NCBI GenBank assembly: GCA_946886085.1
Contig: CAMPHX010000114.1
Coordinates: forward strand, 1-5,534
Direction: 5' to 3'
Origin: an uncultured Flavobacteriales bacterium
GTDB taxonomy: Bacteria; Bacteroidota; Bacteroidia; Flavobacteriales; Vicingaceae
Length of the DNA stretch: 5,534 nucleotides
Under the pieces are notes generated by a model that saw nothing but the letters and a program-made list of their open reading frames with translations, made no database searches and was not told where the DNA came from. Of this stretch, positions 1-5,534 are shown piece after piece (the first letter of the stretch is position 1; each line of letters starts with the position of its first letter). The translations under genes and the position numbers were made by a program.

Positions 1-1
1 C

Positions 2-21
2 AAAAAAACCTTTGAGTTTTT
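2..21 (-). terminator. Weak terminator-like hairpin after hemJ
   Basis: On the minus strand AAAAAC and GTTTTT (plus positions 16-21 and 4-9) can form a 6-bp stem with a 6-nt loop, running into a T-run to the window edge. The stem has a single G-C pair, so it would be unstable. It lies 33 bases past the hemJ stop, a reasonable place for an end of transcript, but this is a weak call. Confidence 0.2.
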
Positions 22-53
22 ATAAACAGAAATCTTTGAATACTCACATCAAC

Positions 54-590
54 CTACTTCTCTCTCACTTTTTTGTAAGCTCTGATAGCTAACATCAGCA
101 ATATGCCAAAAAGTACAATGCCTACTACTCCCCAAACCCAACTCATGGCTTCTTTGAGGGTAACCAAAAACACAATGGCAAATAAAAAGATGGTAGCTAC
201 TTCATTCCAAATCCGTAATTTAAAGGAAGAGTACTTAATTTTATTCTGCTGCAACTGAACAAATATACGATGACACATAAAATGATAAACATACAATGCC
301 ATTACAAAGGTAAGTTTAACATGCATCCACGGTTGCGATAAATAATACCCAAAATTGGTATAGAGCAACCAACCTGCAAAAAAAGCTGTTAATATTGCTG
401 ATGGCCAAGTAATGCCATACCATAAGCGTCTGCTCATGATTTTATATTGTTCTTGCAAAATGGCTTTAGCACTTTCTTCTTTGCTTTCTGCTTCTACATG
501 GTAGATAAACAACCGAACAATATAAAATAACCCGGCAAACCAAGTGACTACAAATATGATGTGTAATGCTTTTATGTATAATGGGTTCAT
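54..590 (-). CDS. hemJ: HemJ-type protoporphyrinogen IX oxidase (CopD-like membrane protein)
   Basis: The 178-aa product is a small polytopic inner-membrane protein matching the HemJ family, which oxidises protoporphyrinogen IX to protoporphyrin IX, the penultimate step of heme synthesis. The N-terminus KALHIIFVVTWFAG (residues 7-20) with its invariant-type His10 and the Trp17-Phe18 pair is the family hallmark. Also visible are MSRRLWYGITWPSA (52-65), QPWMHVKL (86-93), His103 and LRIWNE (125-130). Five hydrophobic stretches fit membrane spans at about 5-28, 60-78, 90-110, 131-146 and 150-168, with a charged loop at 32-56. The length is normal for the family. The start at 590 places the conserved helix at the N-terminus; upstream is A-rich with no clear Shine-Dalgarno. 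No other heme gene is visible, so its operon context is unknown. The older label CopD/UPF0093 refers to the same fold. The family call is firm; the activity is inferred from it. Confidence 0.9.
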   Translation of the reverse strand: MNPLYIKALHIIFVVTWFAGLFYIVRLFIYHVEAESKEESAKAILQEQYKIMSRRLWYGITWPSAILTAFFAGWLLYTNFGYYLSQPWMHVKLTFVMALYVYHFMCHRIFVQLQQNKIKYSSFKLRIWNEVATIFLFAIVFLVTLKEAMSWVWGVVGIVLFGILLMLAIRAYKKVREK

Positions 591-694
591 GGCTGTAAAA
601 GTAATATTTTTTTAAGTTAGTTAATAGTTAGTTTAATAGTTTATAAGGTTATGAGTTTATTGTTTGTCTTTCTTTGCGAGTGAAGCACAGCTTG

Positions 695-710
695 TCCCAA
701 AAATTCGGGA
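695..710. repeat. Imperfect 16-bp palindrome in the repeat island
   Basis: TCCCAAAAATTCGGGA pairs TCCC with GGGA and continues inward with AA/TT after one A-C mismatch. It sits inside the module that runs from TTGCGAGTGAAG to ACGAAACAATCTTT, so it looks like the central hairpin of one repeat copy. It has no T-tract, so it is not a standard terminator. Confidence 0.45.
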
Positions 711-742
711 AACGAAACAATCTTTACTTAACACCTATACTT

Positions 743-770
743 CCCTGACGAAACGAAGTGAAGATCAGGG
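743..770. repeat. Hairpin with CCCTGA/TCAGGG stem
   Basis: CCCTGA (743-748) and TCAGGG (765-770) form a perfect 6-bp stem around a 16-nt loop that holds CGAAGTG and GTGAAG. There is no T-run on either side, so it is better read as a repeat-derived hairpin than as an intrinsic terminator, although it could still slow polymerase or protect the 3' end of the secA transcript. Confidence 0.5.
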
Positions 771-828
771 ATCCAATACTATTCTACTTTATCTTTACTA
801 TTATTTGGGCATTGGTTATTAGGCTGGA

Positions 829-858
829 CTCCTTATCTCCGTTGCACTTCGTAAGGAG
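829..858. repeat. Hairpin with CTCCTTA/TAAGGAG stem
   Basis: CTCCTTA (829-835) and TAAGGAG (852-858) form a perfect 7-bp stem around a 16-nt loop. The loop length equals that of the hairpin at 743-770, and its CACTTCG is the complement of the CGAAGTG in that loop, which suggests that the two are inverted relatives. No adjacent T-tract supports termination. Confidence 0.5.
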
Positions 859-963
859 AGGAGGTAATTGGTTTATATAAAATTACAGATATCCAAAAGA
901 CTGCTTCAAATCCAACACAAAAGCCCAAACCAATACTTCGCAGTGACGGTAAAGAAAGAGTAC

Positions 964-2142
964 TTAAAAATTATGATTATATCCTATACTGAACTCTAAA
1001 AAATCGGCAATCCCCATATTGGTATTGACATAAACACCTAAAAACAAATTGCTTTTTGGGAGCGAATTGGTGTTTTTAGCATAGAAATTTAACCCCTTGC
1101 GAGTAGATAAAATTTGCCTCAGAGTAGAAATTACACCTTTTGAAGGATGGTGGTAATTAAAATAGGGTTTGTATAAGTTAAATTCCAATTCTAAATCTAA
1201 CCCTACATGTCCCATAAGAAATTCATTATTTACAAATAAAATAAAGTTGGAAGCTTGTAAAGTAGGATTGCCATTTAATTTTTCGCCTCTATTGACAGAT
1301 AAGTCATTATAATAATGCTGATAAAACCGATAGGTAAAACCCACACTCACTTTTGAATGATGGTTAATGGTATATCCATAACCTAACGAAGTAGAGTGAA
1401 CAGGTTGGTTAATGCCCTGAACGGGACCTTCATTTTCACTTTGCTCATGATAACCTAATCCGTATCGGAATTTGATAAACGATTTCTTAGAACGATTGTA
1501 ATCATTATTAACTACAGGTCTTTCTTTTTTAGCATTTTCATAAAACTGTCCTGAAATTCCTATCAATAAGGAGTTCATTCCTTTGTTGGGTAAATTTACA
1601 TGACTGTTAGATTGATGAGCCAACCCCACACCAAGTTTTAAGGAAAATTTATCTCTCGAAAGAATTTCTCTGTTCAACGCAATTCTAAAATCCCAAGTAA
1701 AAGGTGCACTAACAATAATGTTTTCAGGATTATTAGTTGGATGATAGGTCTTATTAAAATAAGACATTCCCAAGCCCAATTTTAGGTGATAATTGTGTTT
1801 AGATTTATTAAAAACACCAAAATCTATAAACTTTCCTAAACTTATTTGATGTCCGAAAATTTGGTTGTTCCCAAAATGAGAAAAATTTAAGCTAAAACCA
1901 ACTTCAGGAAAGTTGTAATACCTTTCCCATTTGGTGGTATCTGTTCTGTGATTTCCTACAGAAAAAGATACCGTGTTTTGCATGGTGTTCTTCGGGAAAT
2001 TGTCGAAAAAATTGGGAATAATTTTTCCGGCAGCATATTCACCTTCAAAAAAGAGATTTTTTTGATCTTCTTTTTCTTGTGAATAAATTGAAGAAACAAA
2101 TCCAAAAAGAAAAAGAGATATTATTCTAATTTTCCGTGGCAT
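964..2142 (-). CDS. PagL-like acyloxyacyl hydrolase / lipid A 3-O-deacylase family outer-membrane protein
   Basis: The 392-aa product starts with a Sec signal peptide: basic PRKIR, a hydrophobic [12 protein letters not shown], and probable cleavage after IYS with Gln next. This favours the ATG at 2142. An ATG at 2175 would add 11 residues ([11 protein letters not shown]) ahead of the signal and lengthen the overlap with secA to 55 bases. The mature protein has many alternating aromatic/Gly beta-strand segments and ends in Phe, typical of an outer-membrane barrel. [16 protein letters not shown] (residues 175-190) matches the PagL signature H-x-S-N...N-x-G, with His176 and Ser178 as the presumed catalytic pair. 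PagL enzymes remove the 3-O-linked acyl chain of lipid A. The position of the PagL catalytic Glu is Asn190 here. PagL itself is about 150 aa, so roughly 180 residues after the motif form an extra barrel-like C-terminal half. A GGAAGTGG about 15 bases upstream is a poor ribosome site, so coupling to secA translation is plausible. Family is likely; enzymatic activity is uncertain. Confidence 0.75.
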   Translation of the reverse strand: MPRKIRIISLFLFGFVSSIYSQEKEDQKNLFFEGEYAAGKIIPNFFDNFPKNTMQNTVSFSVGNHRTDTTKWERYYNFPEVGFSLNFSHFGNNQIFGHQISLGKFIDFGVFNKSKHNYHLKLGLGMSYFNKTYHPTNNPENIIVSAPFTWDFRIALNREILSRDKFSLKLGVGLAHQSNSHVNLPNKGMNSLLIGISGQFYENAKKERPVVNNDYNRSKKSFIKFRYGLGYHEQSENEGPVQGINQPVHSTSLGYGYTINHHSKVSVGFTYRFYQHYYNDLSVNRGEKLNGNPTLQASNFILFVNNEFLMGHVGLDLELEFNLYKPYFNYHHPSKGVISTLRQILSTRKGLNFYAKNTNSLPKSNLFLGVYVNTNMGIADFLEFSIGYNHNF

Positions 2143-5100
2143 TGTTTGTATTTTTTTCCACTTCCACAGGGACATAAATCGTTTCTACCCACTTTTTTCT
2201 CTACTCTTACGGGTTGAGCTTTTGGTTTTTCTTGCTGATTTGATTGTGCCGGATTACCTGCACTATCTGGTCGGCTAGTTTCCAATTTATCTAAATCTGA
2301 TTTTGGTGCCGGAGTAGCTTCTTTTGCTTTAATCTCTCCATCTTTTGGTTTAGGTAATCCGCATTTCATTAAGAAACTGCCAATTTCCTTATTCATTTTT
2401 AGTAAAATAGATTGAAACAATTTAAAAGCTTCAAATTTGTAAATCAATAAGGGGTCTTTCTGCTCATGTACTGCATTTTGAACCGATTGTTTCAAATCGT
2501 CCATTTCTCTTAAATGCTCTTTCCAGTTATCATCAATAATAGCAAGAATTACCCCTTTCTCTATCGATTTAACTAACTCTTTTCCTTTGGTTTCATACGC
2601 TTTTTGAAGTGGTGTAGGAACATTTAAGCTTTTTAGTCCATCAGTAATCGGAACTAAAATATTCTCATAGGTTGCTCCTTGGTTTTCATAAACATCTTTA
2701 ATTACCGGAAAAGCAGTTTCTGCTAACGCTTCAGATTTTCTTAAATAGTGATTGTAAGCTAACTCATGAATATCTTCTGTAAGTTCTTCCGGCTTGCTTT
2801 CTAAGAAAGTTTTCTCATCTACAGGACTCTCAATAGATAAGTATCTGATTAAGTCTAATTGGAAATTTTCGAAATCCCTCATTTCCTGATTTTCTTCTAC
2901 CAAGGCTTCAGCAATATCATAAATCATATTAGAAATTTCAACACCCAATCTTTCGCCAAACAACGCTTTTCTTCTTTTCGTATAAATTACCTCACGCTGA
3001 GCGTTCATAATATCATCATACTCCAACAATCTTTTTCTAATACCAAAATTGTTTTCTTCTACTTTCTTCTGAGCACGTTCAATAGATTTACTTACCATAG
3101 AGTGCTGAATTACTTCGCCCTCTTCAATACCCATTCTGTCCATTAGTTTAATGATTCGTTCAGAATTGAACAAACGCATTAAGTTATCTTCCAATGAAAC
3201 AAAAAACTGAGAAGAACCCGGGTCTCCTTGTCGTCCTGCTCTACCTCTAAGCTGTCTGTCAACCCTTCTAGAATCGTGTCTTTCTGTACCAACAATAGCT
3301 AAACCACCAGCTTCTTTAACCCCTTCGCCCAATTTAATATCGGTACCCCTACCAGCCATATTGGTGGCAATGGTTACTGCTCCAGGCTTTCCTGCTTCAG
3401 CTACAATTTCTGCTTCACGCTGATGTAATTTCGCATTTAATACATTGTGTTTAATGCCTTTCATTTTAAGCATTCTGCCCAACAGTTCAGAAATTTCAAC
3501 AGAAGTTGTTCCCACCAAAACCGGTCTTTTTGCTTCAACTAAAGCCACTATTTCATCAATAATGGCATTGTATTTTTCTCTGGTAGTTTTATAAACTAAA
3601 TCTTCTTTGTCTTTTCGTTGTATAGGTCTGTTGGTTGGAATTACAACAACATCTAACTTATAAATGTCCCACAATTCTTGAGATTCTGTTTCGGCAGTAC
3701 CCGTCATACCCGAAAGTTTGTGGTACATTCTGAAATAATTTTGAAGCGTAACCGTAGCATAGGTTTGTGTTGCCGCTTCAATTTTTACATTTTCTTTTGC
3801 CTCTATCGCTTGGTGAAGACCATCAGAATAACGTCTTCCATCCATAATACGACCTGTTTGCTCATCAACAATTTTTACTTTGTTATCCATCACCACATAT
3901 TCCACATCATTCTCGAACATGGCATACGCTTTTAATAATTGGTTGATAGTATGAATTCTTTCTGCTTTTATAGAGTAATCTTGAATTACTTTATCTTTTT
4001 CAGCAAGTTTTTCTTTTTCGTTGCTAACCGATTTCTCTAGCTTAGCTACTTCAGAACCAATGTCCGGTAAAATAAAGAAATTAGGGTCATCCCCTGTTCC
4101 GGTAATTAAATCAATCCCTTTATCAGTAAGTTCTACAGAATTAGATTTTTCATCGATAATAAAAAACAATTCCGCGTCAGCTTTATGCATTTCCTTGTTT
4201 TGGTCTTGCATATAAAAATTCTCTGTTTTTTGTAGGATAGCTTTTATTCCGTGTTCACTTAAAAACTTAATTAATGCCTTATTTTTTGGCAACCCTCTGT
4301 GAGCTCTAAGTAACGCTAATCCACCTTCTTCTAATGCTTCTTTGCTTAGTTTTTCATTATTGATAGCGGGAGCAAGTAATTTTTTGGCTTGAGTTAAAGC
4401 AGTGTTAACAAATGCTTTTTGTGCTGCCATCAATTTTTCTACTCTAGGTTTTAATTCATAAAATTCATGCTTGTCGCCTTTTGGCGTTGGACCGGAAATA
4501 ATTAATGGCGTTCTTGCATCATCAATTAATACGGAATCCACCTCATCCACAATAGCATAATGGTGTTTTCTCTGTACTAAATCTTCCGGAGAACGAGCCA
4601 TATTATCTCTAAGGTAATCAAAACCAAACTCATTATTTGTTCCGTAAGTAATGTCTGCTAAATAGGCTTTTCTTCTTTCAGGAGAGTTGGGCTGGTGCTT
4701 GTCAATACAATCAACCGTTAACCCATGGAACTCAAACAAAGGAGCCATCCACTCACTATCTCTTTTTGCCAAATAATCGTTTACAGTTACTAAATGAACA
4801 CCTCTTCCTGCTAATGCATTGAGGTAAACAGGCAATGTTCCTACTAAGGTTTTACCCTCACCTGTCATCATTTCAGCAATTTTCCCCTGATGCAGTACAG
4901 AACCACCAATTAGCTGAACATCATAGTGTACCATATCCCAAACAATTTCAGAACCGGCAGCTAACCACGAGTTGTAGTAAGTAGCTTTGTCACCATTAAT
5001 TTCTACATTGTCTTTAATGGCAGCAATATCTCTGTCCATTTGAGAAGCAGTAACTTCTATGGTTTCATTTTGAGAGAATCTTCTGGCAGTTTCTTTCATT

Positions 5101-5459
5101 ACTGCAAAAGCTTCGGGTTGAATTTCCAATAAGGCTTCTTCAATTTGAGTAAGCACTTGCTTGTCTAACTCATCAATTTCAGCATAAATTTTTTCTTTTT
5201 CGCTAATGCTTAGTGATGCATCTGCCTCAATTTTTTGCTTTAATTCTTCAATTTGATTTTCCAGCGTACTGGTTTTCTCTTTAATTTTTTCTTTAAAATA
5301 AGTTGTTTTTGCTCTTAATTCATCATTACTTAATGAACTTAGCTGAGGGTAAACAGCTGCAACTTTATCTATAATTGGAGATAATTCTTTTATATCTCTA
5401 TCTTTTTTACTTCCTAAAAATGTTTTTAGTACTTTACCTAATAATCCTTCTGCTGACAT
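2121..5459 (-). CDS. secA: Preprotein translocase ATPase SecA, long Bacteroidota-type form
   Basis: SecA is the ATP-driven motor that pushes unfolded preproteins through SecYEG at the inner membrane. The 1112-aa protein is complete. NBD1 carries Walker A TGEGKT (199-204), Walker B DEVDS (305-309), [15 protein letters not shown] (273-287) and [10 protein letters not shown] (314-323). The preprotein-crosslinking region follows to about 520, then GMTGTAETE (584-592). NBD2 has [13 protein letters not shown] (696-708) and [13 protein letters not shown] (736-748). The scaffold/helical region includes [11 protein letters not shown] (812-822) and WKEHL (979-983). A low-complexity linker (about 1037-1088) leads to the SEC-C zinc motif with Cys1096, Cys1098, Cys1107 and His1108. 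Compared with E. coli SecA (901 aa), extra sequence sits at about 58-112 (coiled-coil-like), 128-175, 343-427 and 470-500. These insertions look like the longer SecA of Bacteroidota and are not damage. The start at 5459 begins the usual amphipathic N-terminus; upstream is A-rich without Shine-Dalgarno. The 3' end overlaps the next gene by 22 bases. Confidence 0.98.
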   Translation of the reverse strand: MSAEGLLGKVLKTFLGSKKDRDIKELSPIIDKVAAVYPQLSSLSNDELRAKTTYFKEKIKEKTSTLENQIEELKQKIEADASLSISEKEKIYAEIDELDKQVLTQIEEALLEIQPEAFAVMKETARRFSQNETIEVTASQMDRDIAAIKDNVEINGDKATYYNSWLAAGSEIVWDMVHYDVQLIGGSVLHQGKIAEMMTGEGKTLVGTLPVYLNALAGRGVHLVTVNDYLAKRDSEWMAPLFEFHGLTVDCIDKHQPNSPERRKAYLADITYGTNNEFGFDYLRDNMARSPEDLVQRKHHYAIVDEVDSVLIDDARTPLIISGPTPKGDKHEFYELKPRVEKLMAAQKAFVNTALTQAKKLLAPAINNEKLSKEALEEGGLALLRAHRGLPKNKALIKFLSEHGIKAILQKTENFYMQDQNKEMHKADAELFFIIDEKSNSVELTDKGIDLITGTGDDPNFFILPDIGSEVAKLEKSVSNEKEKLAEKDKVIQDYSIKAERIHTINQLLKAYAMFENDVEYVVMDNKVKIVDEQTGRIMDGRRYSDGLHQAIEAKENVKIEAATQTYATVTLQNYFRMYHKLSGMTGTAETESQELWDIYKLDVVVIPTNRPIQRKDKEDLVYKTTREKYNAIIDEIVALVEAKRPVLVGTTSVEISELLGRMLKMKGIKHNVLNAKLHQREAEIVAEAGKPGAVTIATNMAGRGTDIKLGEGVKEAGGLAIVGTERHDSRRVDRQLRGRAGRQGDPGSSQFFVSLEDNLMRLFNSERIIKLMDRMGIEEGEVIQHSMVSKSIERAQKKVEENNFGIRKRLLEYDDIMNAQREVIYTKRRKALFGERLGVEISNMIYDIAEALVEENQEMRDFENFQLDLIRYLSIESPVDEKTFLESKPEELTEDIHELAYNHYLRKSEALAETAFPVIKDVYENQGATYENILVPITDGLKSLNVPTPLQKAYETKGKELVKSIEKGVILAIIDDNWKEHLREMDDLKQSVQNAVHEQKDPLLIYKFEAFKLFQSILLKMNKEIGSFLMKCGLPKPKDGEIKAKEATPAPKSDLDKLETSRPDSAGNPAQSNQQEKPKAQPVRVEKKVGRNDLCPCGSGKKYKQCHGKLE

Positions 5460-5476
5460 TATATGTTTTTATTTTT

Positions 5477-5533
5477 CTATTGGTTGTCAAAATGATTACC
5501 AAAATAAAAATTTCTTTGGTTTTCTGTCATATT
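5477..5533 (-). other. Short reading frame ahead of secA: gene tail or possible leader peptide
   Basis: A minus-strand frame is open from the window edge to a TAG at 5477-5479, ending 17 bases before the secA ATG. It contains an ATG at 5529-5531, giving the 17-residue MTENQRNFYFGNHFDNQ. Because the frame stays open to the edge, it may be the C-terminal end of a longer upstream gene, a free-standing leader peptide, or chance. No homology is recognised. The spacing would suit an operon with secA. Confidence 0.25.
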
Positions 5534-5534
5534 G

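Larger units (their letters stand above)
667..959. repeat. Composite degenerate repeat island between hemJ and the PagL-like gene
   Basis: This occupies most of the 373-base gene-free gap (591-963). It is bounded by a perfect 9-bp inverted repeat, TCTTTCTTT (667-675) and AAAGAAAGA (951-959). Inside are three small palindromes (695-710, 743-770, 829-858). Related words recur: GTGAAG at 680-685 and 758-763, CGAAGTG at 754-760 with its exact complement CACTTCG at 845-851, and ACTTCG at 935-940. An 8-bp inverted pair, ATTGGTTT (867-874) and AAACCAAT (927-934), lies near the right end. The flanks TTTGCGAG (674-681 area) and, on the other strand, CGTCACTGCGAAG resemble the TTGCGAG...GAAGCAATCT class of dispersed intergenic repeats seen in many bacteria. 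No coding frame is supported. Bases 591-666 are plain AT-rich leader in which no promoter could be fixed. Confidence 0.5.

Noticed and set aside
1..47. Possible GTG-started gene on the minus strand after hemJ (GTG at 45-47, reading VSIQRFLFIKTQRFF to the edge)
   Set aside because: Only 15 codons are visible, there is no ribosome site, and the frame overlaps the weak terminator-like hairpin; it cannot be told from chance.
743..858. The two hairpins as intrinsic terminators of the secA transcript
   Set aside because: Neither stem is followed by a T-run on the minus strand, and both belong to the repeat island.
667..959. CRISPR array or tRNA in the gap
   Set aside because: There are no regularly spaced identical repeats and no cloverleaf or T-arm GTTCRANNC pattern.
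2859..3146. Plus-strand open frame of 95 codons inside secA
   Set aside because: It is antisense to the well-conserved secA coding sequence and the translation looks like no protein family.
3678..3935. Plus-strand open frame of 85 codons inside secA
   Set aside because: Antisense shadow of the conserved motor region; no recognisable protein features.
4021..4215. Plus-strand open frame of 64 codons inside secA
   Set aside because: Antisense shadow of secA, with no independent support.
5499..5506. TATTTTGG on the minus strand as the -7 element of a Bacteroidota promoter for secA
   Set aside because: It differs from TAnnTTTG at one position and no TTG is found at the expected -33 spacing within the window, so in AT-rich DNA it is not distinguishable from chance.

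Overview
The window is AT-rich, and all three recognisable genes lie on the minus strand. It reads as a piece of a Bacteroidota chromosome, probably Flavobacteriia-like. The reasons are a very long SecA (1112 aa) with insertions that look like the long Bacteroidota form, start codons preceded by A-rich stretches instead of clear Shine-Dalgarno sites, a HemJ-type protoporphyrinogen oxidase, and a large PagL-like outer-membrane protein of the kind common in this phylum. The assignment is inferred from protein character, not from a search.

Layout in the direction of transcription (right to left): a short reading frame at the right edge (5477-5533) ends 17 bases before secA and could be the tail of an upstream gene or a leader peptide. 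secA (2121-5459) is complete. A PagL-like acyloxyacyl/lipid A 3-O-deacylase gene (964-2142) starts inside the last codons of secA, so the two are probably co-transcribed and perhaps translationally coupled. Next is a 373-base non-coding gap (591-963) filled with small hairpins and degenerate repeat modules sharing a CGAAGTG/GTGAAG core, bounded by a 9-bp inverted repeat. Then comes hemJ (54-590), followed by 53 bases with at most a weak terminator-like hairpin.

Functionally, SecA drives post-translational export through SecYEG. The PagL-like protein carries a Sec signal peptide and an outer-membrane barrel pattern, so it is itself a predicted client of this export route. HemJ is an inner-membrane heme-biosynthesis enzyme and has no evident link to the other two beyond strand.

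I found no convincing new multi-gene system. The parts most worth a second look are the composite repeat island, the secA/PagL-like overlap, the Asn at the expected catalytic Glu position of the PagL-like protein, and the short frame ahead of secA.
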